Shown in pieces: positions 23,723 through 33,652 of a DNA stretch of 46,136 nt (positions are counted from its first letter, which is position 1; every line of letters begins with the position of its first letter). The translations under genes and the position numbers were made by a program. Origin of the DNA: Bacteroidetes bacterium UBA2364 (GTDB lineage Bacteria > Bacteroidota > Rhodothermia > Rhodothermales > UBA2364). Location: NCBI GenBank assembly GCA_002344075.1, contig DDTM01000121.1, positions 1 to 46,136 of the forward strand. The letters are read 5' to 3'. The notes beneath the pieces are model-generated. The model was given only the letters and a program-made list of their open reading frames with translations, was not told the origin of the DNA and did not search any database.

Positions 23723-26700
23723 ATGCTCCTGTACATGGGTTTCATCAAAAGAATTTCTGCGTGGTGGGTTATCACCATTTTCTTGGGTGTGGTTTGGGCA
23801 ATATCAGCTTTTTTGCGTCCTGCCTCTGTGGCTGTAAAACAACCAACGTTACAAGAGGCACTTGTAGTGATTCAGCAAGATTTTGAGGAACGCATCTTGT
23901 ATATGAAAGCTGAAAGTCAGCGGGCTGCTATTCAGCCGTTTGTATTGCGTTGTCTGGAGCAAGTAACAGCTGGAGATCATATTGAACACCTTTCTCCTGC
24001 CCAGAAAGAAGCCATTGCATGGTTCAGTAAGCGAAAGCATTTCGATGAAAAACAAATGGCCATCGAGCTATACGACGTGGAATATGGGCTTCTGGCTTGG
24101 AATGGTGTCAGTTTGCCGATTCAGGAATCGCGGCGAAAAGAACCTTTTCCGACGCAAGAAACGATAGGGATTTATCATGCCGAACAAGATGGGTTATTGG
24201 CATTGGAACATTGGGCGCCTGTATATCGTCGGTCTGCTGTGGTAGGCGGGATTCGGGTGGTTTATCTGATCAATGTACCCGTTTCTGCGCAAGGGTCAAG
24301 TTTGCCGGATTTTCGGTTGGAGGATCTTTGGCAAAAAAAGATTATGCGACCAGTTCGGGTTGATTGGCGCCCCAAGCGTGTGCACGCGGCAAATCCTACG
24401 CAAGGTGTGGGGTTATTACGTGCACCAAATGGGGTGGCACTGGGCGAAGTGCAGGTATTTGCACTTTCGGATGCGGAGCGGGGAGACATAGAGATCGTCC
24501 GAATTCAGAATGTAGCGTTGTTTTGGGGCATCTTGTTTTTAGGCTGGCTGGTTTTTGGTGTATTGGGCATCACGCCTTATCTGGAAGTACGTTGGGGTAC
24601 TGGGGCGTGGTTTTGGGCATTGGGATTGGGTCTTTGTTCGATCTGGGTTTTTCGTTTCGTCTTGTTGTATTGGAATATTCCGGAGCGCTTGTTACAGGAC
24701 CTCACGATAGGCGAACAATTATTTAATCCACGTTTTTTGGCCAGTGATTTAGGATGGGGACTGATGCGTTCCATTGGAGATTTGACCCTAACCACCTTAT
24801 TTGCGTGGTTTACGGCATTTCTCTGGTCTAAACGCATGTACAAGGTCGCTTTAAAACCGCGAGAATCCGCACCAAAGGATACAGGGTATGGGCAAAAGGT
24901 TTCGTTTGTTTTGTGGTGGCTTTTGATAACATTGGTGGTTAAAGTCTTATGGTTAGGGATTTCAGTGGTAGTGGAGCGTGCTGTAAACGACTCCGTTTTG
25001 GATTATCTGGCTTGGACAGGGTTAATGCCGCCCACTACCATTATGTTGGTCTATTGCAGTTTATTGTTGCTTGCCTTGACGGCTTTGCTTGTGCTAACGG
25101 TTCTGATAAGGTTGGTAGATGCGAAAGGGCAAAATTTGTGGCCTAAAAGTGCCTTTTTATGGGGAATAGGGACTTCTTTTCTGGGCCTGGCGCTGTTGGA
25201 AAGCAGTATTTATTTATTCGCCTTAGAGGTGGCGCAAACCACTTGGCCCGGAGAATGGATTTTACTCGGTATAGCAGCGTTTGGGTGCTGGTTGTGGAGA
25301 CATGAGCCAGGACTGCCTTTGCGATTATTACACTTGAGGAGTTTATTACTCTTGCTTTTGGTGGGTGTTTTATTGACGTATCCAGCGTTATACCATGCCT
25401 TGCGGATGCAATTGGAGCGGCAAATGGCTTTGGTGGCCGATACCTTTGCACAGGGAGAAGAAGAACGGGTTTTGGGGGCACTTGCCCAGTCTATTTCTGA
25501 TACGCGGCGGAGCAATCCCATTTTTAATTCATCCGGCAACATTGTGGCCGACTCCAGCTTGGCAGCAGGAATTCTGGCACGTTTTACAGAAGAACTTAAC
25601 GATTTGGGGCAAGGGGACTTCGAGACCGCTATTGGTTTTTTTGATCTTGAAGACACCCCGTTACTGCTCTTGGGCCGAGGGGCCGTTTGGGATGCGCAAC
25701 GCTCTCGGTTATTGCAATCTGGCTTATCGGACTTTTTGGCGCTTAAGGATACGTATCTTTCGAGTGGAGAAACGGACCAATTGGTGCAGCCCGTAACCAG
25801 ACAACAACAAAACGAACAATTCCAGTATGAAGGCTTGGCTCCGTTGCGCGAACGGGGCCAAGCGGTGGGGTGGTTGATGCTTCGCGCCGAGCAGCGTATT
25901 CGGTATGCTGGCGAGAATTCGTTTGTCAGAACCTCGGTAGATGTCATTCAACCAGATGGATGGCGGCGCAAACTTTCGGTGGCCGAGTACCAAAATGGCA
26001 TTTTACTTCGGGGGCAAGGCGGGCCTTTTACCAAAACCCGTCTTACGGATGATATTATGCGTCAATTTGACCAGAAAGACCGCTATTGGGGACAGGAAGC
26101 GGTATATGATCAGATATATAATACGTTTTACCAAAATCCATACATACCAGGCTCGCGTGTATTTTCCAATAAAGTGATTGCCGTTCGTGCACCTGCCACG
26201 AATCCATATGACCATCTTTATTATTTACTCCGAATCATTATTTCCGGATTGTGGCTCTTGTTCCCTGTCTTTGTCATCGGGTTGATTTATCGTTTCCGGA
26301 AAGGGTTCTTGCCTTTACCTCGTCGGCAATTCCGCGACAAAGTGCTCAATGCTTTTCTGGTTGTGGGTGTGGTTTCGGTGGTCACCATGGGGGTTTTAGG
26401 GCAACAAGTGGTTACTCGTGAGAACCGCGAAGCCTTGCGCGAAAACTTGGAACGACGATTAGACCGAACAGCCGAGGCAATTCGGGTACAACATACGCGC
26501 AATTTACCAGCTTGGGAAATTTTGACGGGTATTTTGGGGCGTAATAAGTTGGACTCGCTCGCCACCATCCTCAGTTTAGACATTAATGTGTATCGTGGTT
26601 CTGAATTGGTGGCTACGACTCGTCCGGATTTGGTGCGAGAACGCTTGGTGCCAATTCGATTACCCATTGAGGCGTATGAACAGCTTTACTTGCAGACACT

Positions 26701-27799
26701 CCGGAATGCTTATGTGGAAAGTAAGGGCAAAGCCGATAGTTATACCATTGGTTATCGGGCGTTGGCAGACGAGAACGGAGTGCCGCGCTATTCATTTTCG
26801 GTGCTGATGCTATCGGAGCAGGAGCAGGTCTTAGAAGAACGTGCTCGAACCACTGCTTATCTGTTTGGCGCTTTGTTGCTCTTGTTGCTGGTCGTTATGG
26901 TTACGGTAACCGTACTGGCGAATGCCCTGACCCGCCCATTGAGCGGACTGCGACAAGGGTTGCAGGCGGTTGCCAGTGGCAGATTCGATGCCAAAATCCC
27001 CGTTACTTCTCCTGATGAAGTGGGTGAATTGGTGGAAACTTTCAACGACATGCAGCAACAGTTGGCCGAAAGCCGACAGAAACTGGGGCTACAAGAAAGA
27101 CAATTGGCGTGGAGCGAGATGGCACGCCAAGTGGCTCACGAGATTAAGAACCCACTAACCCCCATGAAACTTTCGCTCCAACACCTCAAACGCGCCCAAA
27201 AGACGATCAATATGGATGATGCCGAAGAGCGTATTCGGTTTGAAGGCATGTTTACCCGTATTACGGCAACGTTAGATGAGCAAATTGACTCGCTGACCAA
27301 TATCGCAAATTCGTTTTCGACCTTTGCTCGGTTGCCAAAGCGGGTATTGGAGCGATTGGAACTGAATGCAGCGGTGGAGGAATGTATCTCGCTGATGGAG
27401 CGAAGTGAAGGGTTCTTGTTGGTCTTTGAACCTGCATCGGACGATATTTGGGTAATGGCAGACCGTGAGGAATTGCGTAGGATCTTTTTAAATCTTATCA
27501 AGAATGCACTTCAGGCCATGTCAGAAGGCGGGACCGTCACGCTGAACGTGGGTAGATGCATCAAAACACAAGAGAGACCAATGGCTTTTTGTGAAGTACA
27601 TGATACAGGAACGGGGATTCCAGAAGAACTCCGCGACAAAATCTTTCAGCCAAATTTCTCCACAAAAACAAGTGGCATGGGCTTGGGGCTTGCGATTGTC
27701 CGGAAGAGTATCGAAGACCTTGGTGGCCAGATCAATTTCACGACCATGCTTGGGGTAGGAACCACCTTCCGTGTGGAATTGCCCTTGGCGAGTGCATAA
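23723..27799 (+). CDS. Large membrane sensor histidine kinase (NtrY-like)
   Basis: A 1358-residue hybrid of sensor and kinase. Residues 1-30 hold a membrane helix, followed by an extracytoplasmic domain to about 260. Next come roughly eight helices (about 262-560), a second extracytoplasmic domain (about 570-860), two helices, a third, Cache-like one (about 920-1030), and a last helix. A HAMP domain (1064-1117) then leads to HisKA with the phospho-acceptor in QVAHEIKNPLTPMK (His1139). The ATPase domain has the N box NLIKNALQAM (about 1257), DTGTGIPEELRDKIF and GMGLGLAIV (about 1319). It ends without a receiver domain and no response regulator is adjacent. The ATG at 23723 is used; 23735 and a TTG at 23708 are alternatives. 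Confidence 0.9.
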   Translation: MLLYMGFIKRISAWWVITIFLGVVWAISAFLRPASVAVKQPTLQEALVVIQQDFEERILYMKAESQRAAIQPFVLRCLEQVTAGDHIEHLSPAQKEAIAWFSKRKHFDEKQMAIELYDVEYGLLAWNGVSLPIQESRRKEPFPTQETIGIYHAEQDGLLALEHWAPVYRRSAVVGGIRVVYLINVPVSAQGSSLPDFRLEDLWQKKIMRPVRVDWRPKRVHAANPTQGVGLLRAPNGVALGEVQVFALSDAERGDIEIVRIQNVALFWGILFLGWLVFGVLGITPYLEVRWGTGAWFWALGLGLCSIWVFRFVLLYWNIPERLLQDLTIGEQLFNPRFLASDLGWGLMRSIGDLTLTTLFAWFTAFLWSKRMYKVALKPRESAPKDTGYGQKVSFVLWWLLITLVVKVLWLGISVVVERAVNDSVLDYLAWTGLMPPTTIMLVYCSLLLLALTALLVLTVLIRLVDAKGQNLWPKSAFLWGIGTSFLGLALLESSIYLFALEVAQTTWPGEWILLGIAAFGCWLWRHEPGLPLRLLHLRSLLLLLLVGVLLTYPALYHALRMQLERQMALVADTFAQGEEERVLGALAQSISDTRRSNPIFNSSGNIVADSSLAAGILARFTEELNDLGQGDFETAIGFFDLEDTPLLLLGRGAVWDAQRSRLLQSGLSDFLALKDTYLSSGETDQLVQPVTRQQQNEQFQYEGLAPLRERGQAVGWLMLRAEQRIRYAGENSFVRTSVDVIQPDGWRRKLSVAEYQNGILLRGQGGPFTKTRLTDDIMRQFDQKDRYWGQEAVYDQIYNTFYQNPYIPGSRVFSNKVIAVRAPATNPYDHLYYLLRIIISGLWLLFPVFVIGLIYRFRKGFLPLPRRQFRDKVLNAFLVVGVVSVVTMGVLGQQVVTRENREALRENLERRLDRTAEAIRVQHTRNLPAWEILTGILGRNKLDSLATILSLDINVYRGSELVATTRPDLVRERLVPIRLPIEAYEQLYLQTLRNAYVESKGKADSYTIGYRALADENGVPRYSFSVLMLSEQEQVLEERARTTAYLFGALLLLLLVVMVTVTVLANALTRPLSGLRQGLQAVASGRFDAKIPVTSPDEVGELVETFNDMQQQLAESRQKLGLQERQLAWSEMARQVAHEIKNPLTPMKLSLQHLKRAQKTINMDDAEERIRFEGMFTRITATLDEQIDSLTNIANSFSTFARLPKRVLERLELNAAVEECISLMERSEGFLLVFEPASDDIWVMADREELRRIFLNLIKNALQAMSEGGTVTLNVGRCIKTQERPMAFCEVHDTGTGIPEELRDKIFQPNFSTKTSGMGLGLAIVRKSIEDLGGQINFTTMLGVGTTFRVELPLASA

Positions 27800-27879
27800 A
27801 AAACCGATCTACTTGCCTCTCGATATTTGGTTGAGGGGAAATAAACCGGTTTGATACGCAATCGAATGGCCGCGATCGG

Positions 27880-28755
27880 CTATTTCTCTTTCTTCAACCC
27901 ATACCACAATTGTCCCCAGAACGTTTTGGGGAAATGCTCCAGATCGTCAAAACCCAATGGAATATCGCGACCACTGGAAGGAATGTAGTTGGTTTTAAAG
28001 AGGTAATCCCAAATGCTTAAAGTAAGTCCAAAGTTTACGCCATAAGGATGTTCTCCCGGCATGGCTTTGGCATGGTGCCAAATATGCATTTGCGGATTAT
28101 TGAGCAGGTACTTTAGTGGGCCAAGGGGAATATTGATATTGGCATGGTTGTAATGCCCCACCACCAACGTAGCCAAATACACTACAAAGAAATCCGAAAT
28201 TCCAAAACCAATCATGGCGAGTGGGAGGTACTGGATAACGCTATAAACAATGTTCTCCATCCAATGATACCGAAGGTGTGCCGCAAAACCCATTTGTTCC
28301 ACCGAATGGTGCACCTTGTGGAAATTCCAAAGAAACGGAACCCGGTGTAATAAAATATGGGTATTCCACTGGATAAAGTCCCGAATGATGAATAGGGTTA
28401 GCAATTGTGCCCAAACTGGCCAACTACGGATTTCCAAAGCCACTAAATTCCGAATGCCAATTTGTGCCAAGAGGTCGTTAAAGGCCACCACCACCACATC
28501 CGAGATGGCGGCATAGCCCACCAGAGAGAATAAGAAAAAGTTGAAGAACATATAGAAAAAGTCCAACCAAAAATCTTGGCGGAACTTCGGCTGATCCTTG
28601 CGCCAAGGAGCTAACCATTCCAAAATTAGAAAAAAGGCAGAGACGGTTAGTAACCAGTAAAAAATGTTGTCCCACGACGGATGCAGGATGGTATCTAATA
28701 AGTATTGGGCATATGTACGATACCCATCTGTTAAAATTTGCAGATAACGTTCCAT
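27880..28755 (-). CDS. Sterol desaturase/fatty acid hydroxylase family protein
   Basis: A 291-residue integral membrane di-iron oxygenase of the fatty acid hydroxylase superfamily. Histidine clusters are visible: HILLHRVPFLWNFHKVHHS (two of the three HX2-4H(H) boxes) and MHIWHHAKAMPGEHPYG. About five membrane helices surround them. The family hydroxylates or desaturates sterols, fatty acids, carotenoids or sphingolipids; the substrate is not predictable here. It is a stand-alone gene converging on the kinase gene. The intergenic gap contains only a short GC hairpin (GCCGCGATCGGC) near 27870. Confidence 0.9.
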   Translation of the reverse strand: MERYLQILTDGYRTYAQYLLDTILHPSWDNIFYWLLTVSAFFLILEWLAPWRKDQPKFRQDFWLDFFYMFFNFFLFSLVGYAAISDVVVVAFNDLLAQIGIRNLVALEIRSWPVWAQLLTLFIIRDFIQWNTHILLHRVPFLWNFHKVHHSVEQMGFAAHLRYHWMENIVYSVIQYLPLAMIGFGISDFFVVYLATLVVGHYNHANINIPLGPLKYLLNNPQMHIWHHAKAMPGEHPYGVNFGLTLSIWDYLFKTNYIPSSGRDIPLGFDDLEHFPKTFWGQLWYGLKKEK

Positions 28756-28881
28756 AGTATTGAATTTGGTTTTGTTTTTATCTTGTTATTACAAGTTACA
28801 ACAAATGGTCGAAAGATTGAAAACGTTAATCTGCGATTCAAAACTATACAAAAGGTGAGAGAGGGTCTTGTGTTTTTCCGT

Positions 28882-30807
28882 TTATCGTCGTTTGATGGTG
28901 CCTTGGGTTTCCATGTGACCAATGCGCCCAAAACGCTTGTCCAATTCTTCAAGCGATATGCGGATTAGGGTGGGGCGTCCATGTGGGCAGGCATAGGGCA
29001 TTGTGCAGGCCATCAACTGTGCATGTAACGACCTGATTTCGACATCGGTGAGTTTTTTTCCAGTTTTGATAGCAGCACGACAAGCCAAACTTTTGGCTAA
29101 GTTATCGCGTCCTTTAAGGTTCAGCTCGTCGCGGTACGACTTATACTGCTCTAACACCTCTTCCAGCATGGCTTCTTCGCGCCCTGGTGGAATATCTGCA
29201 GGCACTCCGGTCAACATCACAGAGCGTCCGGAAAGGGTTTCAAACCCAAACCCCAGATTTAATAGATCGGGCTGGAGTTCCAAAATCAAGGCAAAATCCC
29301 CCGGTTGGAAGGAGATGGTTTGTGGAAAAAGTAAATGTTGGGAAGGTGCTTGGCCAGCGGTCATGTGCTTCAAGAAACGTTCGTAGAGAATGCGTTCATG
29401 AGCGGCATGTTGATCTAAAATCGCCATCCCATGATCGGTTTGTGAAAGGATGTACTTGTCGTGCAATTGCCAGACACGGTCGCTGAATTCGGAAGTTGGA
29501 GATGCTGTGGCAGGGGGTGGTATTGTTTCTGGTGGCTGCTCTGAGGAGGAGATACCTTTGTAGAGGGCTTCATTTGCCTTCTGAAAGTCGCCGAGGAAGA
29601 GGTCGTCTGACCGTTTTGGGGGTACATACTGGCTTGTCTGGCGCGGCGCAGTCCATCCGGAGTTGGTATTGGGCTGCAAAACAGGTTTCTCTGATAATTC
29701 CTGATAGCCGAAGGTGCGGGCATTTGGGCGGGTTGTTGCGGGTTTCTCCATCCATTTACCCGCTTCATACGTCATATCTGGGCTGATGTCGAGTTCACCC
29801 AATGCATGCTTGACGGCCCCGCGAAGGAGGCCAAACAAACCGCTTTCGTCGTCGAATTGCACCTCTGTTTTGGTAGGATGTACATTTACATCCACATGCG
29901 CCGGATCCAACTCAATAAAAAGTGCAAAAAATGGGTAAGCTCCCCTTGGCAACAAATCACCATACCCCAATTGAATCGCTTGTTCTAATCGGTGGTTTTT
30001 AATGAATCGCCGATTTACGAATAAAAATTGTTCGCCCCGTGTTTTTCGGGTAAAATCCGGCTTAGAAATATAGCCCTTTACGCGAACATGGGCGATTTCT
30101 TCTTGTAGGGGGATGAGGGTTTGAACAGGGACGGAGAACAGATCGGCAATGCGTTCCTGTAATCCAGATGGGGTTTCACGTGCGGGGAGTTCATAGATTT
30201 CACGGTCGTCGTGGTGTAGGCTAAAAGCGATATCGGGTTGTGAGAGGGCAAGAAATTGAAAAACTTCGGTGATGCGTTTAAACTCGGTAGCTGGGGATTT
30301 TAGGAAATTACGGCGTGCAGGTACATTATAAAACAGGTTTCGGATAGAAAACAAGGTTCCATTGGGTGTTGCAATGGGCACGGTGGGACTAAATACGGAA
30401 CCTTCTATTCGCACCAATGTGCCTGTTTCGTCTTGCATTCGTTTGGTTCGGAGTTCTACTTGGGCCACGGCTGCAACAGAAGCCAGCGCCTCGCCCCGAA
30501 AACCCATCGTTCGGATGCGATCTAAGTCTTCTATAGATTTGATCTTGCTGGTGGCATGGCGCAAGAAGCACGAAACAGCATCTTCGGGAGACATTCCACA
30601 CCCATTGTCCTGGACTTGAATTAGCTCGCTTCCCGCCTTTTTAATCCGGAGGGTAATATGGGAGGCCCCAGCGTCAAGGCTGTTTTCCATTAATTCTTTG
30701 ACGGCACTTGCTGGACGTTGTACCACCTCGCCTGCTGCAATTTTATTGGCCAAATGGGCTGGCATCACCTGAATAATGGCTGCGTCGGACGTTATGTCTG
30801 GGTTCAT
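28882..30807 (-). CDS. mutL: DNA mismatch repair protein MutL
   Basis: A 641-residue GHKL ATPase that links MutS mismatch binding to repair. N-terminal motifs: ELMENSLDAGAS, DNGCGM, TMGFRGEALASVAAVAQVEL and RNLFYNVPARRNFLK. The C-terminal dimerisation domain contains DQHAAHERILYE (the DQHAX2EX4E motif), ACRAAIKTG and CPHGRPTLIRI. These are the metal-site motifs of an intrinsic endonuclease MutL, as expected in a lineage without MutH. An upstream Met at 30945 would add 46 unlikely residues; the start MNPDITSDAAIIQVMPAHLA is used. It is divergent from the DUF2490 gene. Confidence 0.96.
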   Translation of the reverse strand: MNPDITSDAAIIQVMPAHLANKIAAGEVVQRPASAVKELMENSLDAGASHITLRIKKAGSELIQVQDNGCGMSPEDAVSCFLRHATSKIKSIEDLDRIRTMGFRGEALASVAAVAQVELRTKRMQDETGTLVRIEGSVFSPTVPIATPNGTLFSIRNLFYNVPARRNFLKSPATEFKRITEVFQFLALSQPDIAFSLHHDDREIYELPARETPSGLQERIADLFSVPVQTLIPLQEEIAHVRVKGYISKPDFTRKTRGEQFLFVNRRFIKNHRLEQAIQLGYGDLLPRGAYPFFALFIELDPAHVDVNVHPTKTEVQFDDESGLFGLLRGAVKHALGELDISPDMTYEAGKWMEKPATTRPNARTFGYQELSEKPVLQPNTNSGWTAPRQTSQYVPPKRSDDLFLGDFQKANEALYKGISSSEQPPETIPPPATASPTSEFSDRVWQLHDKYILSQTDHGMAILDQHAAHERILYERFLKHMTAGQAPSQHLLFPQTISFQPGDFALILELQPDLLNLGFGFETLSGRSVMLTGVPADIPPGREEAMLEEVLEQYKSYRDELNLKGRDNLAKSLACRAAIKTGKKLTDVEIRSLHAQLMACTMPYACPHGRPTLIRISLEELDKRFGRIGHMETQGTIKRR

Positions 30808-31038
30808 TGTAGGTTGTTTACGGCGTGAAAATGCTTTAGACAATATTAAAACACCCGATCTTGCACAAAAAGTTCCAAAAGCAGGAAAGCCGCCTCTACA
30901 AGTTATGACTGTCTCCTTGTTCAATTCATGCCATGTACTGATCAAAGGAAGCTATTTTCAAATCCTGCGACGGCTCGCCTTAGCCCTTTATTCAGCGAAA
31001 AGTATTTGCTTATCCTTAAAAGAAAATAAAAACTTGCT

Positions 31039-31767
31039 ATGGTCAACCATTTGAGATACGCGATTGTTCTGTATGGATTATTATGCTGGCCTGTGCAGGC
31101 ACAAAAAAACGTGACAACCCAGTCGGTAGTATGGGAAGTTATTAATCTTTCGGCTTCGGTGAAAGGGTATCCGATACAAGTGGATATTCAGGAGCGCCAT
31201 TTTGTGGCACCTGTTACACAACACCAGTTTTTGTTTAGGGCGCAGGTAGGAAAAGACATCGGTGCCAATTGGAAAGTTTTTGGCGGAGGGTGTTATTTTT
31301 TACAAAGCCCCAACGATCCACATGCCGAAAACCGACTTACTGTTCCGGAATTTCGGCCACATCTTGAGGCGGGTTATCAACAAAAATACTCCTCTTGGCA
31401 TATTAGCCATAGGTATCGTGCCGAAGCCCGATTTTATCACCAACAAACCATAGATAAAAAAGCGCTGGCAGAAGGCTATCAATTCAGCCATATGAGGTTT
31501 CGGTATCGTCTGCAAGCAGTCATTCCGATTGGTCGTATCTTGGCTAAACAGGTGGCGATTAATCTTAACGAAGAAGTCTTGTTAAATGCAGGGAGGAAAA
31601 TTAAATATAATGTCTTTGATCAAAACCGTATTTATGCTGGTATTGCGATAGGTCAGAAGAAAAATCAGGTTGAAGCGGGTTATTTAAATTGGTTTCAACA
31701 ACAAAGTTCTGGCGTAGATTTTTATAATAGACATATTCTACGAGTAGGATTTAATTATAAATTATAG
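31039..31767 (+). CDS. DUF2490 family putative outer-membrane protein
   Basis: A 242-residue protein resembling DUF2490, a family predicted to form outer-membrane beta-barrels in Bacteroidota. Residues 1-21 are a signal peptide (cleavage near VQAQ). The rest alternates hydrophobic and polar residues in strand-sized stretches: ISHRYRAEARFYHQQ, MRFRYRLQAVIPIG, YNVFDQNRIYAGIAIGQ, KNQVEAGYLNW and the last strand HILRVGFNYKL, which ends in a hydrophobic residue as barrels require. The gene is more AT-rich than its neighbours near the 3' end. The function is unknown. It is a single gene with an unmarked 180-bp gap before the convergent UbiB gene. Confidence 0.7.
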   Translation: MVNHLRYAIVLYGLLCWPVQAQKNVTTQSVVWEVINLSASVKGYPIQVDIQERHFVAPVTQHQFLFRAQVGKDIGANWKVFGGGCYFLQSPNDPHAENRLTVPEFRPHLEAGYQQKYSSWHISHRYRAEARFYHQQTIDKKALAEGYQFSHMRFRYRLQAVIPIGRILAKQVAINLNEEVLLNAGRKIKYNVFDQNRIYAGIAIGQKKNQVEAGYLNWFQQQSSGVDFYNRHILRVGFNYKL

Positions 31768-31948
31768 GAAAGCTTATTGGCAGGATGTAGTTTAAGATTG
31801 CTTAAAATACAGCGCGGGCATTTCTTTCACATGCTATTTGATCTGTGCGTGTAGTGTGGGTGTTGGTGTTTTTAAAATACGTCCCATGTGCATAGCATTA
31901 ATGTCTAAAACTATTTCTTAATAAAGGCTCCTAAATTAGGGTTTTATA

Positions 31949-33610
31949 TTACTTCCTCGATACCCACCAAAGGCGTAAAGACATTAAAATAGAAAGCATA
32001 TATCCGATGAAGCTAATGGTGGGCATTCCAAAAAAAGTATGGGCCAAGGGGGCTAATAAAGCAAGAGATGAACTCAGCAGTAGCGCCGAAGTAATGAGGG
32101 CCAATGTTAAATGGTTGGCGCCACGATGCATTTTTTCCAAAATGGGATCGAAGCCATAATGCTCAATTTGCACTTTAAGGCGGCCTTTACGGAGTTGGCG
32201 CATAATTTCCCGACCTTCTATGGGTAGAGATTTGAACAACATCCAAAATTCCAGACCATCGTTCCATAATTCCGGGACAATCTTATTCGGCATAAAGCTG
32301 TCCGCTACCAAACGTACACCAAATGGTTTAATAAATTCCATTGTTTGGAAATTAGGAGCAATCACTTTTCCGATGCCTTCGAGCATGGCTAAAGCCCTTA
32401 AAATCAAGAAGATACTTCCCGGAACCCGCATTCGGTTTTCGTACATGATCTTTTGTAATTGGGTAGCCAATGCAGCCATGTTAGACTCGGAGACTTGTAG
32501 AGAGGCATAGTCCTCGATAATCTCGTTTAGGTCATATTCCAACTGCCGCACGTCTTTTATTTCGTCGTCCACTGCCAGTCGTCGTAGGTAAAAAGCCGTA
32601 GCGCGTGGGTCTTTTCGGGCCATGCTAATAAAAATGCCAGCAAAGTTCTGCTTATCTGCATCCATCAACGAGCCGACCATCCCAAAATCAATGAGGCAAA
32701 TGACGCCATCGGGCCGTACCAGAATATTACCGGGGTGTGGGTCGGCGTGGAAGTACCCATGTTCAAAGATTTGTCTGAGGTAAATTCTCATGCCTTCTTC
32801 GGCAATTTTTTCCGGATGAATACCCCAATCGTTTAATTTTCCGACATCGGTTATTTTGCACCCTCGTACCCGTTCCAGTACCATCACCCGCCGCGTTGTC
32901 AGGTCTCGATAGGCTTTCGGGACATAAAAGGTGGTTTCATTTTTGTAATAAGTGCGGAATTGTTCGTAGTTACGGGCCTCGTTGTTATAGTCCAACTCTT
33001 TTTGCATGGTACGCTCGAAAGCGGTAACGAGGTCCATAACATTGGTGATGCCAATGCGCTCCAGAAAGTCCACTGTTTTTTCGGTAAGGAACTTTAGGAT
33101 TTCGAGATCTGTGTGAATGAGCCTTTCCACATTGGGGCGTTGCACCTTGACCACCACCTCGGCACCATCAGTAAGTCGTGCCAAATGTACTTGTCCAATG
33201 GAGGCCGATCCAATGGGGATGTCTTCGAAATACTCGAAAACTTGGGCGATGGGCTTTCCTAATTCGGCTTCAATGATTCGTCGTGCTTCGGCCGTTGGAA
33301 ACGGTGGGACATGGCTTTGTAGCTTTTCAAACTCGGTGATCAATTCGTCCGGCAGTAAATCCGCACGGTTCGAAAGAACTTGTGCAAACTTAACATATGT
33401 TGGCCCAAGTTCTTCAGCCACCATCCGAATGCGCTCCCATCGGCTGTATTCCATAACGGGCCGTTCTTGCCGGGTCCAAAGTGCACGCCGCCGCTCGGAA
33501 ACCAAGCTTTTGAGGGCGGTTTCGGAAATGACGCCTTCAAATCCATATTTAAACAAGACTTGAAGGATTTCGCGGATGCGGCGAATGTTTTGAAACGTGC
33601 GCGTAAGCAT
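31949..33610 (-). CDS. ubiB: ABC1/UbiB-type protein kinase-like ATPase
   Basis: A 553-residue ABC1/UbiB atypical kinase. Members support quinone synthesis as ATPases near the membrane. Visible: GPTYVKFAQVLSNRADLLP, corresponding to the KxGQ helix (here KFAQ); the Ala-rich nucleotide loop as IGSASIGQVHLARL; the catalytic VVVKVQRP lysine; FHADPHPGNILV with HxDxHPGN; and CLIDFGMVG, the DFG equivalent. The C-terminus has one or two membrane helices (LALITSALLLSSSLALLAPL, MPTISFIGYMLSILMSL). The start at 33610 is used; a TTG seven codons upstream is less likely. No other quinone gene is adjacent, so the symbol follows the family, not a proven role. Confidence 0.85.
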   Translation of the reverse strand: MLTRTFQNIRRIREILQVLFKYGFEGVISETALKSLVSERRRALWTRQERPVMEYSRWERIRMVAEELGPTYVKFAQVLSNRADLLPDELITEFEKLQSHVPPFPTAEARRIIEAELGKPIAQVFEYFEDIPIGSASIGQVHLARLTDGAEVVVKVQRPNVERLIHTDLEILKFLTEKTVDFLERIGITNVMDLVTAFERTMQKELDYNNEARNYEQFRTYYKNETTFYVPKAYRDLTTRRVMVLERVRGCKITDVGKLNDWGIHPEKIAEEGMRIYLRQIFEHGYFHADPHPGNILVRPDGVICLIDFGMVGSLMDADKQNFAGIFISMARKDPRATAFYLRRLAVDDEIKDVRQLEYDLNEIIEDYASLQVSESNMAALATQLQKIMYENRMRVPGSIFLILRALAMLEGIGKVIAPNFQTMEFIKPFGVRLVADSFMPNKIVPELWNDGLEFWMLFKSLPIEGREIMRQLRKGRLKVQIEHYGFDPILEKMHRGANHLTLALITSALLLSSSLALLAPLAHTFFGMPTISFIGYMLSILMSLRLWWVSRK

Positions 33611-33652
33611 AGGAGGTGGTTTTAGGTCCAATAAAAGGAGGCGCAGCTCTAT

